A stretch of 64,000 bases of DNA from Rhizobium sp. P38BS-XIX (GTDB taxonomy: Bacteria > Pseudomonadota > Alphaproteobacteria > Rhizobiales > Rhizobiaceae). Numbering within the stretch: the first letter of the stretch is position 1; every line of letters begins with the position of its first letter. The notes below the pieces were generated by a model. It saw nothing but the letters and a program-made list of their open reading frames with translations, did not search any database and was not told where the DNA came from. Positions 54,903-63,745 of the stretch are shown one piece after another. Where the stretch lies: the NCBI RefSeq assembly GCF_012641435.1, contig NZ_JABAIJ010000017.1:41337-105336 (forward strand), written 5' to 3'. Both the position numbers and the translations under genes were made by a program.

Positions 54903-55055
54903 CTCGCAGGCAAAATGGCTCTTGTCTCCTTGGACCCGACCGTTCGTGAAATGGTCGGCGCTGGAGGCCAGCAGGAACCGGCTTCCGGTTCTCCAACGCA
55001 AACAGAGACCTTGCGAGCGCTAGGGATGGCGCATGGGTTTCGTATGGAGTTATCA

Positions 55056-55685
55056 ATGTCGCTCAGCGCAAAATCTATTCTGTTCGCCGTTATGGCCGTT
55101 GCGGCCGCGACCCACGCATCCGCCGCCGACCTCACGACCTATCAGGCTCCCGATGCCGGCTACGAACAGCCGCCGGCATTCAAATGGAGCGGTGCCTATT
55201 TCGGTGCGCATGGGGGTATTGCCTCACCGAAGCTAAACCCCTTCGCCGATGGCAAGGGCCTGACCGGCGGCGTACAGGCCGGCTACAATTTCCAGGTCGG
55301 CCCTGGCATCATCGGTGCGGAACTTGAAGGGTCCTATCTCGGAAACAACGAGGTGCGCGTTCCCAACGGCAAGCTCGAAGAGCGGTTCCGCGGCGCAGCC
55401 AAGGCCAAGGCCGGCCTGACTTTCGACCGCACCCTGCTCTACGGCACCGCCGGTCTGACCATGACGAAGTTCGATAGCGGAAAGGGTGTCTCCGGCCCCA
55501 GCGGCTGGAAGCAGGGCTATCTGCTCGGCGGCGGTATCGAACAGGGTTTCGGCGGCGGCCTGTCGGCCAAGGTCGAATACAACTACGTCATGACCAATGA
55601 CGTTGCGACCTCCACCTCCAGAGGCAAGTCGAAGACCGATCTTCGCGATCACGTCATCAAGGCCGGTCTGAACTACCGCTTCTGA
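55056..55685 (+). CDS. Omp25/RopB-like outer membrane beta-barrel protein
   Basis: The ATG at 55056 (GGAG six bases upstream) gives 209 residues with a signal peptide ending at ASAADLTTY. The mature protein is an eight-stranded barrel of the Omp25/Omp31 family of Rhizobiales: FKWSGAYFGAHGGI, TGGVQAGYNFQVGPGIIGAELEGSYLG, AKAGLTFDRTLLYGTAGL, and a C-terminal HVIKAGLNYRF with terminal Phe for outer membrane insertion. Related proteins link the outer membrane to surface stability and stress. The nearby envelope sensors and efflux genes fit this role. Confidence 0.9.
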   Translation: MSLSAKSILFAVMAVAAATHASAADLTTYQAPDAGYEQPPAFKWSGAYFGAHGGIASPKLNPFADGKGLTGGVQAGYNFQVGPGIIGAELEGSYLGNNEVRVPNGKLEERFRGAAKAKAGLTFDRTLLYGTAGLTMTKFDSGKGVSGPSGWKQGYLLGGGIEQGFGGGLSAKVEYNYVMTNDVATSTSRGKSKTDLRDHVIKAGLNYRF

Positions 55686-55707
55686 TAGAGCAATTCGCAG
55701 ACGTCGA

Positions 55708-55789
55708 CATGCCTTCCAAGCAAGGCATGCCCGGCGGAGAGCGGTGAGAGAGTCTGATCAAACCCCGAGTCAGTCCTCTCGCCGCTCTC
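55708..55789. repeat. nested hairpins between the beta-barrel and efflux genes
   Basis: Two stem-loops are seen: CATGCCTT (55708-55715) with AAGGCATG (55722-55729), and GAGAGCGGTGAGAG (55737-55750) with CTCTCGCCGCTCTC (55776-55789; one G-T pair). No T run follows either. The preceding AGAGCAATTC resembles the end of the repeat at 22766, so a mosaic-repeat origin is possible. They could act as 3'-end structures of the beta-barrel mRNA. Confidence 0.5.
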
Positions 55790-55821
55790 AACCATGAACT
55801 GAAAGCGTGAAGTTGATTGCC

Positions 55822-56949
55822 ATGACAAGCCGTCTCACGAAAATAACGATTGTTCTGGCGCTGATTGCGCTAGGTGTTGTCAGTGCCGTGGTTGCACAGG
55901 CCAGTCGCGATGTCCAAGGCGGACAGCAGGCTGAGCGAACGCCCGCAGCCAAATCAGTTGAGGTTGCCTCCATGGAGGTGATGGAGGTCCATCGGCAAAA
56001 CTATAGCCAGGACATTCGCATCAACGGCTTCATTCAACCGGCCAGACGCGTGACGTTGACGGCGAGACTGTCTGGCACATTGGCGACCGTCGAAGCCGAC
56101 GTGGGAATAGCCGTTCGTGCCGGCGACGTCATCGCACGCTTCGACACGGAATCCCTCACCCTTTCGCAGAACCGTCTGGTGGCAACGACGGAAGCCAAGG
56201 CGGCGACGCTCCTGCGCGCGCAGAAGGATCTCGAGCGCACGCGCAGCCTTGCCGCCAGTGGCGGCGTTGCACAGGCGAAGCTGACCGAGGTCGAGACCGA
56301 TGTGGCGGTGCTGAAGGCAGAGCTGCGCGCCCTGCAGGCGGAGGAAGCCGAAGCACAGCGCGCGCTTGACGACGCTGTCGTCACCGCTCCCTTCGACGGG
56401 ATCGTCAATGCCCGCAGGATCAACCCCGGCCAAGCCGTGTCGATCAATACCGAACTGTTCGAGATCGTCGATATCGCGCAACTGGATCTCGTCGCGCTCA
56501 TCCCCCCGCAGGAAAGCGCCGGTCTCTCGATCGGCCAGAAGGCATCCATCGAGATCGAAGGGCTACCCAGCAACGCACTTTCCGCCAGACTCGACCGGAT
56601 CAGTCCGGCAACCCTCGACAACTCCCGATCGCTGCAAGTCTATCTGAGGCTGGAGCATGTCGTTCCCGGCCTTCGCGGCGGTATGTTCGGCCATGGCTTG
56701 CTGGAGATTGCCAATCACAAAAATATTCTGGCGGTTCCGGCAGCCGCCATCGTCAAAGAAGGCGAGGAAACCTTCATTCGCACGATCGCCAATGGCGTCG
56801 TGCACAAACAGCCTGTTGTTCTCGGCTCGACCAGAATCGGCGAAGACCTCGTTGAAATCCAGAGCGGGCTCAACGAAGGCAACGTCGTCATAACCGTCCC
56901 CCTGCCAGACGTTTCCAACGGCACCTCCGTGAAAATCGCCGTGCGTTAG
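55822..56949 (+). CDS. HlyD/RND periplasmic adaptor protein
   Basis: Adaptors of this family link an RND pump to an outer membrane channel. The ATG at 55822 gives 375 residues; an in-frame GTG at 55807 is the alternative, and neither has a strong ribosome site. There is an N-terminal membrane anchor (ITIVLALIALGVVSAVV). The barrel-sandwich halves are GTLATVEADVGIAVRAGDVIARFD and APFDGIVNARRINPGQAVS, with a coiled-coil hairpin between them (about 130-180). The gene ends 9 bp before the RND pump gene. No TolC-like channel is encoded nearby. Confidence 0.9.
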   Translation: MTSRLTKITIVLALIALGVVSAVVAQASRDVQGGQQAERTPAAKSVEVASMEVMEVHRQNYSQDIRINGFIQPARRVTLTARLSGTLATVEADVGIAVRAGDVIARFDTESLTLSQNRLVATTEAKAATLLRAQKDLERTRSLAASGGVAQAKLTEVETDVAVLKAELRALQAEEAEAQRALDDAVVTAPFDGIVNARRINPGQAVSINTELFEIVDIAQLDLVALIPPQESAGLSIGQKASIEIEGLPSNALSARLDRISPATLDNSRSLQVYLRLEHVVPGLRGGMFGHGLLEIANHKNILAVPAAAIVKEGEETFIRTIANGVVHKQPVVLGSTRIGEDLVEIQSGLNEGNVVITVPLPDVSNGTSVKIAVR

Positions 56950-56958
56950 GAATAACAG

Positions 56959-59900
56959 ATGTTTCTTGCCCGAATTTCGATCCAGCAGCCCGTTTTCGCG
57001 ACCATGGTCATGGTCGCTATCGTCGTATTGGGCATCAGCGCCTGGTTACGTTTGCCCGTGGACCTTTTGCCTTCGATCGACCTCCCGACCGTCGTCGTAT
57101 CCACCAACTATGATGGCGCTTCCGCGCTTGCCGTCGAGCAGCAGGTGAGCCGGCCGATCGAGGAAAGCATCGGCGCGATCGCCGGCGTCAAGAAGATCAC
57201 CTCGAAGTCATCGACAGGCAATTCGCTCGTCATTGCCGAATTCACCCTCGAAACGCCATCGCGCGCTGCGGCGGACGAAGTGCGCGACCGTGTATCCCGA
57301 CTGCAGGATGCACTACCAGATAGCGCCGATCGACCGCTCGTCATGCGCTTCAATCCGCAGGATGCGCCGATCATGTCGCTCGCCGCCTTCTCGTCGGACC
57401 TTTCCCTTAGCCGGATGACGAAAATTGCGGACACGACGATCGTGCCGCGCTTGCGGCGCGTGCCTGGGGTGGGTCAGGTGACACTGGTCGGCGGCAGCGA
57501 GGATCAGGTGAGAATTCAGCCTGATCCCGCAAAGCTTCTATCCTTCGGCATTCCTATCCCGACCGTCATCGAATCCATTCAGCGGGCAACGCGTGACAGC
57601 GCGATCGGCTCCATCGTGTCCTCGACGCGAGATCGCAGTGTGACCGTCAGCGTGCAGCCAGGCAGTGTCGGCGAGTTCGCCGATATCGTCGTTACCCGGG
57701 ACAGCGCCGGTCGCGCCATCCGTCTGTCGGAGGTCGCCGATGTGATGGAGGCCGGCGCCGATCCGAAGAGCCGGGCCTGGTACAACGGCAAACCGGCGCT
57801 GGGCCTCGATATCGTCAAGCTCGAGGGCGCCAACACGGTCGACGTGGCCAAGGGTGTCGAGCGCGAGCTGGCTTTGCTGAGAAAAGACGACGCGCTGCGC
57901 GATATCGGCGTCGTCATATCGCAGGATAGCTCTCGAACGATTATCGGGCAGATCGGCGACGTGCAGAGAACGATCATCGAAGGCGGCGCGCTGACCATCG
58001 TCATCGTCCTCCTGTTTCTCAATTCCTGGCGCTCGACCATCATTACCGCACTCACACTTCCGGTCGCGGTCATCGGCACTTTTGCGGCAATGGCCGTTCT
58101 CGGCTTCAGCCTCAATCTGATGACCATGCTGGCGCTATCGATCTGCATCGGCATCCTGATAGACGATGCCATCGTGGTGCGCGAAAATATCAGCCGGCAC
58201 GCGGCAATGGGCAAGGATCGCAAGCAGGCAGCGCTGGACGGCACCTCCGAGATCGGCCTCGCCGTGCTCGCCACGACGCTTTCGATCGTTGCCGTCTTCC
58301 TTCCCGTCGCCTTTATGGGTGGGGTGATCGGACGGTTCTTCCTGCAATTCGGCATCACCGTTTCCGTCGCCGTGCTGATTTCTCTGTTCGTCTCCTTCAC
58401 GCTCGATCCGATGCTTTCAAGCGTCTGGGTCGACCGACCTTCTGCGAAAAGAGGAAGACTGCAAGCCATGCTCGACCGCTTCGATCATGGATTTGAAGGC
58501 ATAGCAAAGGGATATGGCCGCATCGTCGGCTGGTGCCTCGATCACCGTGCCGTCACCTCGTTTTGCGTTCTGGCGCTGTTTATCGGCAGCCTCTGCCTCA
58601 TTCCGCGCATCGGTACGGAGTTCGTGCCAAAATCGGATCAGGGCATGGTCGCTGTCGGCCTGACACTGCCGGAGGGGTCGTCGGTTGAATATACGGGCGC
58701 CAAGATCAGGCAGGCGGAAGCGATCCTTCGGCAGTTTCCGGATATTCTCGACCTCTATTCGACCGTCAACAGCGGCGATGGCGCCAATACCAACGAGGCG
58801 CGGATCGCCGCATCCATGGTGTCACCGGACAAGCGAACGATGACATCGGTCACGATCGCGCCCAAGCTGCGCGACGCCCTGAGCCCTATCTCCGGCGCGA
58901 CATTGGAGGTTGGCCAGCCCGGCGACATCTCCGGCGCGGAGGCAAAGACAATCCAGATATCGATCATGGGCGGCGACCTGAATATGCTTGAGCGCATCTC
59001 TCAGGACATCAGGGGCAGGCTGCGTGGCATCGAAGGGCTGATCGATCTGGAATCCTCTGCCGACAAGAAGCGCCCGATGCTGATGGTTCGGCTTCGCGCC
59101 GAGGAGGCGGCCGACCTTGGAATTTCCACGGCGACGATCGAGCGCAACCTCCGGCCTTTGGTTGCCGGCGAAAAACTGACCAGCTGGGCGCATGGCGGCG
59201 ACGAATCGCGATATGTCGCGATCCGCCTGCCGGAAGAAGGGCGCAGAACGCTCGACGACCTCAAGCAGATTCCTATTCCGGTGGAGCGTTCAGGTACCAG
59301 CAATCCGGCCGCAACGGTGCCGCTGGCGCAAGTGGCCGATATCACGGAAACACTTGCACCGCAGACGATCGTGCGGCGGGATGGCGATCGTGAAGTGCGC
59401 CTCTCTGCCAATCTGGGGGGCCGCCCTCTCGGTCTCGTCGTTCGCGACATCCAAGCGGTCATCGACTCCACCAGCCTGCCCGCAGGCTATCGCATCGCGA
59501 TCGGCGGCGAAGCGGACGACATGGTGGAAAGTTTCGGCTATGCGATGCAAGCACTCGTGCTGGCCGTCGTCTTTATCTACCTGATCCTCGCTTCACAATT
59601 CGGCTCCTTCATTCAGCCGGTGGCAATCATGACCAGCCTGCCGCTTTCGATCGGCGGCGTGCTCGGCGGCCTGCTGCTGACCGGCTCGACCATCAACATC
59701 TTCTCGGTGATCGGCTTCATCATGCTGATGGGCCTGGTGACAAAAAACGCCATTCTGCTGGTAGATCATGCCAACAAGCGTCGTCGGGAAGGCGCCAGCA
59801 TGCGGCAAGGCCTGATCGATGCCGGCGTCGTCCGCTTCCGCCCGATCGTCATGACCACATCGGCCATGATCATCGGCATGATGCCACTGGCGCTGGGCTA

Positions 59901-60084
59901 TGGCGAAGGCGGACAGGAACGTGCTTCGATGGCGCATGCCGTCATCGGCGGCCTTGTCTCTTCGACGGCGCTGACGCTGGTCTTCGTACCCGTGGCCTTG
60001 TCGTTGATCGAAAGCTGCAGGGCGATGATCATGAAGAGGACCGAGCGTCCTGACGCGGAACAGGCAGACGATCTGTCGGCGTGA
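56959..60084 (+). CDS. RND efflux transporter (HAE1/AcrB type)
   Basis: The 1041-residue pump has the full HAE1 layout of 12 membrane segments and two large periplasmic loops. The N-terminal FLARISIQQPVFATMVMVAI is typical, as is the internal duplication. TM4 carries the proton-relay aspartates in ILIDDAIVVRENI, and the second half has KNAILLVDHANKRRREG. The large RND segment GGVIGRFFLQFGITVSVAVL is also canonical. Members export drugs, detergents or plant-derived toxins with the adaptor encoded just upstream. The specific substrate is not visible. Confidence 0.93.
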   Translation: MFLARISIQQPVFATMVMVAIVVLGISAWLRLPVDLLPSIDLPTVVVSTNYDGASALAVEQQVSRPIEESIGAIAGVKKITSKSSTGNSLVIAEFTLETPSRAAADEVRDRVSRLQDALPDSADRPLVMRFNPQDAPIMSLAAFSSDLSLSRMTKIADTTIVPRLRRVPGVGQVTLVGGSEDQVRIQPDPAKLLSFGIPIPTVIESIQRATRDSAIGSIVSSTRDRSVTVSVQPGSVGEFADIVVTRDSAGRAIRLSEVADVMEAGADPKSRAWYNGKPALGLDIVKLEGANTVDVAKGVERELALLRKDDALRDIGVVISQDSSRTIIGQIGDVQRTIIEGGALTIVIVLLFLNSWRSTIITALTLPVAVIGTFAAMAVLGFSLNLMTMLALSICIGILIDDAIVVRENISRHAAMGKDRKQAALDGTSEIGLAVLATTLSIVAVFLPVAFMGGVIGRFFLQFGITVSVAVLISLFVSFTLDPMLSSVWVDRPSAKRGRLQAMLDRFDHGFEGIAKGYGRIVGWCLDHRAVTSFCVLALFIGSLCLIPRIGTEFVPKSDQGMVAVGLTLPEGSSVEYTGAKIRQAEAILRQFPDILDLYSTVNSGDGANTNEARIAASMVSPDKRTMTSVTIAPKLRDALSPISGATLEVGQPGDISGAEAKTIQISIMGGDLNMLERISQDIRGRLRGIEGLIDLESSADKKRPMLMVRLRAEEAADLGISTATIERNLRPLVAGEKLTSWAHGGDESRYVAIRLPEEGRRTLDDLKQIPIPVERSGTSNPAATVPLAQVADITETLAPQTIVRRDGDREVRLSANLGGRPLGLVVRDIQAVIDSTSLPAGYRIAIGGEADDMVESFGYAMQALVLAVVFIYLILASQFGSFIQPVAIMTSLPLSIGGVLGGLLLTGSTINIFSVIGFIMLMGLVTKNAILLVDHANKRRREGASMRQGLIDAGVVRFRPIVMTTSAMIIGMMPLALGYGEGGQERASMAHAVIGGLVSSTALTLVFVPVALSLIESCRAMIMKRTERPDAEQADDLSA

Positions 60085-60404
60085 CAAGACAAACGCCTGA
60101 TTCCGCGTCAAACTCCATGAATGTGGAGCAAGTCTGGCATGCCTTTGGCAAGAATGGGCGGTGCTGGAGGTCAGTGCGGCTATTGTTCTGACGACGTGGA
60201 CGGTGCCAGTAGCCCGGCGGGAAAACGAAAACCCATGGCGTTGACGATGGGCAGAAACAGAGACCTATTGAAAAGAATTCGGCGCCGGGATCCTGCCCGC
60301 GGCGCCGATCAGAGTTCGAATTTGGTGGAAGCGTCGCGCTCTCTCAGTCTTTGCGCATTTCGCCCGCAGCTTCTCGGCTCACCGTATGGCGCCGCACTCA
60401 ATAC
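60085..60404. other. gap between the RND pump and beta-lactamase genes
   Basis: This 320-bp stretch lies between convergent genes. The plus-strand frame 60121-60567 runs into the antisense of the beta-lactamase and looks random. A hairpin with GGCGCCG (60281-60287) and CGGCGCC (60300-60306) is present but lacks a T run. I see no other feature. Confidence 0.5.
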
Positions 60405-61211
60405 TCATATCGCATCGGGCTTTGAGAAGAGATCGGCAAGAATGGCGTCGCGCGCTCGCTTGCCGGCCGAGCCGGGGATTTTACTTTCTTCACCGATCAG
60501 ACGTGCGAAGACGATTTTGCGATCGCCCTTCACCGCCCAGCCGACAAACCAGCCGTACATCTTGTAGCGGTCGCCGCGAATGCCAATGCGTGACGACGGC
60601 ATGGCACCGGTTTTGCCGAAGGCATGCCAGCCCGATTGCTGCTGGACGCCGTAGTCGGCTATCTTCGCCGTCATTTCATAGGCCTTGTCGCTGACACCGA
60701 GCTCGCGGCGGACAAGCTTTCGCAGGAAGGCGAGCTGCTCGACAGGCGAGATCTTCAGGGACGACCCGAGCCAGGCATGCGTCAGACCATCATGCTTGCC
60801 GGGATTGCCAGAAACATCCGCATTGCCGTAGTCGAACTGCTTCGTATAGGCTTGGAACTTGGCAGCTCCGAGCGCCTCCGTCAGACGTTGCGAATACCAT
60901 ACGATCGATTTCTCCATCCACAGGCGCGGCGTTGCCTTGTCTTCCCATGTCGTCGACCAGTCCGAATAGCCTTTCACAAAAGGCCAGACCGGCTTCGTCT
61001 CATCGGTCAGGATATTGGCGTCATACCCCATGAGGCTGAGCGCGAGTTTGAACGTCGATGCCGGTGAGATCCTGCGATCGCAGTCTCCCTGCTTCACAAG
61101 GGTTTTACCGCTTTCGACATCCGCCACGATCGAGCAGATCGTCTCGGCTCGAGAAACCGCGGGAAGGCTGGCAAACGCCGCGGTCACCGCAACGAGGCAC
61201 ATATGTCTCAT
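60405..61211 (-). CDS. class D (OXA-type) beta-lactamase
   Basis: Class D enzymes are periplasmic serine hydrolases that use a carbamylated lysine to open beta-lactams. The ATG at 61211 has GGAG six bases upstream and gives 268 residues with a signal peptide ending in VSRAETICS. All class D motifs are present: the STFK tetrad at 52-55 (nucleophile Ser52, Lys55), SIV of EKSIVWYSQRL, YGN in FDYGNADVSG, and KTG in HAFGKTGAMPSS. No BlaR-type membrane domain is fused. It lies 12 bp after the SIMPL gene, so they are co-transcribed, and shows no mobile element nearby. Confidence 0.93.
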   Translation of the reverse strand: MRHMCLVAVTAAFASLPAVSRAETICSIVADVESGKTLVKQGDCDRRISPASTFKLALSLMGYDANILTDETKPVWPFVKGYSDWSTTWEDKATPRLWMEKSIVWYSQRLTEALGAAKFQAYTKQFDYGNADVSGNPGKHDGLTHAWLGSSLKISPVEQLAFLRKLVRRELGVSDKAYEMTAKIADYGVQQQSGWHAFGKTGAMPSSRIGIRGDRYKMYGWFVGWAVKGDRKIVFARLIGEESKIPGSAGKRARDAILADLFSKPDAI

Positions 61212-61223
61212 GATCGTCTCCAC

Positions 61224-61961
61224 TCACCTTGCAACCAGATAGGATACGGCAACTCTTGCCGTGACGACATTCTTGCCGGTCTCGACCGGAACCCCGCCAT
61301 CGGCACTAGCGGCCCGCAGACGCGCATCGATGGAAGCATAGGGAAACACCGTCGCGGCGGGTTGATCTTCGATTGCGACGATCGGCCCGAGCTTGAGGCC
61401 GGACGCCTCGGCCACCGTGCCAGCGCTTTTTGCGGCGGCGCTGACGGCTTTCTTGCGCGCCTCATCGACGGCGGCCGCTATATCCTCGACCAGAAAATCG
61501 ACCGCGCCACCCTCGTTGACACCATTCTTCAGCGCAACATCAAGGACATTGCCGACCTCCGTCACCTTGCGAACACGCACCATCAGCGTATTCCTGGCGT
61601 CATAGCCGATGATCGTCGAGGATGGCGCCATGCCATCTGGCTTTGCGGTGTAGTCGAAGCGCGGCGAAATCTGAAAATCCGCACTTTGCATGTCGTCCCT
61701 GTTGATGCCCATGGAGACCAGCGCGGCAATGAGTTTGCGCGTCGCCTCCGTCGATGCGGCGACGGCCTGGTTCGCCTCACCCGCCTGCCGCAATACGGTC
61801 AGGCGAACGACGGCGAGATCAGGGCTGCGCAGGATCTGCCCTTCGCCAACGACGCGAATGAGGCCGGCTCCCTGCCCCAGTTTCTCCTGGGCATAGGCGG
61901 GGGTGTTCAAAGCGATGGAGAGGCTGGTGATGGCAACGGCGGTGATGAAGTTAGGTTTCAT
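61224..61961 (-). CDS. SIMPL domain (DUF541) periplasmic protein
   Basis: The ATG at 61961 gives 245 residues with a signal peptide (AITSLSIALNTPAYA). The SIMPL domain shows IRVVGEGQILRSPDLAVVRLTVL near the N-terminus and SAGTVAEASGLKLGPIVAIED near the middle, ending ARVAVSYLVAR. The Brucella antigen BP26/Omp28 is a member. Function is unclear; E. coli YggE limits oxidative stress. It lies between the lipoprotein and beta-lactamase genes of a minus-strand cluster. Confidence 0.9.
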   Translation of the reverse strand: MKPNFITAVAITSLSIALNTPAYAQEKLGQGAGLIRVVGEGQILRSPDLAVVRLTVLRQAGEANQAVAASTEATRKLIAALVSMGINRDDMQSADFQISPRFDYTAKPDGMAPSSTIIGYDARNTLMVRVRKVTEVGNVLDVALKNGVNEGGAVDFLVEDIAAAVDEARKKAVSAAAKSAGTVAEASGLKLGPIVAIEDQPAATVFPYASIDARLRAASADGGVPVETGKNVVTARVAVSYLVAR

Positions 61962-62001
61962 GTTGCGATAATCCCGTAACTGAAAATATCTGACGAGTGG
62001 C

Positions 62002-62385
62002 TCACTCACATTCCAGCGAGGGCTGCCGGAAGCTGGTCACATACCAATCCGACCCGGAGCGCCGGGCATGGAAGGTGTAAAAACATTCGGTCTGCTCGAC
62101 ATAGCCTGGCGTCTCGGTAACCTCATAGCGCCGGCCGCGCCGTGTCTCCTTGACTTCGCCGCTGGATTGCCCGGCAACCACCTGTGTCTTCTGCTTGCGC
62201 CATTGATAGGCGCGCTCGCCGGGCCGCAGATCATACACATTGTCCGGCGGTCCGTAGTCGAGCATGACGCTGCTGATGGGCGCGCCGATATAGCTCTTCA
62301 TCACCTGCGAGGCGCAGGCCGAAACGAGCAGCAACACGCCAAGCATGCCAATGCCGGTCGTGAGCCGTCTCATGCTGGAAGACAT
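62002..62385 (-). CDS. small lipoprotein, function unknown
   Basis: The ATG at 62385 gives 127 residues. The N-terminus MSSSMRRLTTGIGMLGVLLLVSAC carries a lipobox (VSAC), so Cys24 should be lipidated. The mature part has YIGAPISSVMLDYGPPDNVYDL (a weak SmpA/BamE-like pattern of 'G.....V...G.P..'), RAYQWRKQKT and a C-terminal YVEQTECFYTFHA. It may be a small periplasmic or outer membrane lipoprotein, but I assign no function. It lies 40 bp upstream of the SIMPL gene. Confidence 0.78.
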   Translation of the reverse strand: MSSSMRRLTTGIGMLGVLLLVSACASQVMKSYIGAPISSVMLDYGPPDNVYDLRPGERAYQWRKQKTQVVAGQSSGEVKETRRGRRYEVTETPGYVEQTECFYTFHARRSGSDWYVTSFRQPSLECE

Positions 62386-62466
62386 CAGGAACGTCCTTTG
62401 CGCTGGAGGAGATCGCAAGCAGGGGTACGTGGGCTGGATTACGGCAGCATTGCGCAACGCTGCCCC

Positions 62467-63360
62467 TCAACCTTTTGTCGTGCGGCCCAGGATCTGACGG
62501 ATTCCATCCCTGCTGAAAGGTTGCGCCAATTGTCTCAGAAAGCCTTTGGCGATCTGGCCACGAATGCCGATATCGGTGGAGGACGGCCGATCCGGATTGA
62601 AATATGTGCCAAACAGCAGGTCAAATACGACGATATTCTCGCCGTAGTTCGTGTTGCCCTCGCGCATATCCTTGGAGTGATGCCAGCGATGGAGCCGCGG
62701 CGTGCTGAAAACGTAATCAAGGACACCTGTGAGCATATCGACGTTGCAGTGCGTGAGAATCCCCATGAAGGCTGTCACAGCACCGAGCCACCAGAACACC
62801 TGAAGCGGGGCACCCAATAGATAAAGCGGGATTTGGCTGAGCGCGACTTTGAAGAGCGAATCGGCAATGTGAAAACGCCCGGTGTTCACAACCCAAAGCC
62901 GGGTGACGCTGTGATGCAGCGCATGGAATCGCCAGAAGAAAAGTCGCTCATGGGCGATTCGATGCGACCAATAAAGGCCGAATTCGGCGATGATCACAGC
63001 CAGCGCCACTTGCAACAGCGCCGGCATTGCTACAGGCCAGACATCGAACCGGGCAACCAAAAGCGGCTGCAGCATCGTCGCGGCCAGCATGGGAAAAAGA
63101 GCGCCAAGCAAGGCGAGAACCTGAACCAGCCCCTTCGTCAGAATGGTATGGGCGATGTCGTTCACCGTCTCGCCATCCGCGAGCAGCCAGCGTCGCTCAT
63201 AGGGAATATAGCGTTCAAGCAGAAAAAGGAGCAGCACCGCGACTGCATAGACCAGCACGAAAGCCAGCATCGGGCGGCTGCTGGAAAACGCGAAATATGC
63301 GCCCAGAAGACCGGAAAAGAACACCAGCGGCCAGGATATCAGGGATAGAAAGATCTTCAT
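62467..63360 (-). CDS. fatty acid hydroxylase (sterol desaturase) family membrane protein
   Basis: The 297-residue protein has four to five hydrophobic segments and the three His clusters of di-iron membrane hydroxylases: HRIAHE (HxxxH), HALHHS (HxxHH) and HRWHHS (HxxHH). These enzymes hydroxylate or desaturate fatty acyl chains, sterols or carotenoids. In rhizobia, possible targets include lipid A acyl chains or ornithine lipids. Its start overlaps the preceding Cys-repeat gene by four bases, so the two are coupled. It lies 81 bp before the lipoprotein gene. Confidence 0.9.
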   Translation of the reverse strand: MKIFLSLISWPLVFFSGLLGAYFAFSSSRPMLAFVLVYAVAVLLLFLLERYIPYERRWLLADGETVNDIAHTILTKGLVQVLALLGALFPMLAATMLQPLLVARFDVWPVAMPALLQVALAVIIAEFGLYWSHRIAHERLFFWRFHALHHSVTRLWVVNTGRFHIADSLFKVALSQIPLYLLGAPLQVFWWLGAVTAFMGILTHCNVDMLTGVLDYVFSTPRLHRWHHSKDMREGNTNYGENIVVFDLLFGTYFNPDRPSSTDIGIRGQIAKGFLRQLAQPFSRDGIRQILGRTTKG

Positions 63361-63689
63361 TGCGAGCGATCCAGCCAGTCCAAGAGCTCGCCGCAGCTTC
63401 GCGCTTTCCCATCGCTAAAGCGACCATCGGTGCAGGGATTGATATGTTGGTACCGGCGCCGGCGATCATCCTCATCAAGCCGATCGCGCCATCGATCGTA
63501 TCTGAGCTGTCGACGGAGCTCGGCGCAGCCTCGCGGTCGCCCATCACTAAAACGACCATCGGTGCACGGGTCGTATCGATGCTGAACAGGGACGGGAGAC
63601 ATCCCGTCACGCGCGGGCCTGGACTGCGCCTCGGAAAAGCAATGCCCTCCGGTCAGAACCATGCACGCCAATAGAAAAGGTAATCGCAT
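63357..63689 (-). CDS. small secreted protein with tandem CTDGRFSDG repeats
   Basis: The ATG at 63689 gives 110 residues with a signal-like N-terminus (MRLPFLLACMVLTGG) that would end near EAQSR. The mature part contains two near-copies of a 19-residue unit, at 40-58 and 84-102. Each has PCTDGRFSDG, then a C-terminal Cys-x-E-L, so Cys pairs 42/55 and 86/99. A charged Arg/Asp linker separates them (RYDRWRDRLDEDDRRRR). The DNA of the two units is also similar, so the duplication is rather recent. I do not recognise a named family. It overlaps the hydroxylase gene. Confidence 0.78.
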   Translation of the reverse strand: MRLPFLLACMVLTGGHCFSEAQSRPARDGMSPVPVQHRYDPCTDGRFSDGRPRGCAELRRQLRYDRWRDRLDEDDRRRRYQHINPCTDGRFSDGKARSCGELLDWLDRSQ

Positions 63690-63745
63690 AAGAGCCGCCT
63701 TCGCTTCATTGAACGGCGGCAATTTCAGTGCGATGAATTGCATGA

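Noticed and set aside
60121..60567. 148-codon frame after the RND pump
   Set aside because: More than a third lies antisense to the beta-lactamase, and the rest has no protein-like pattern.
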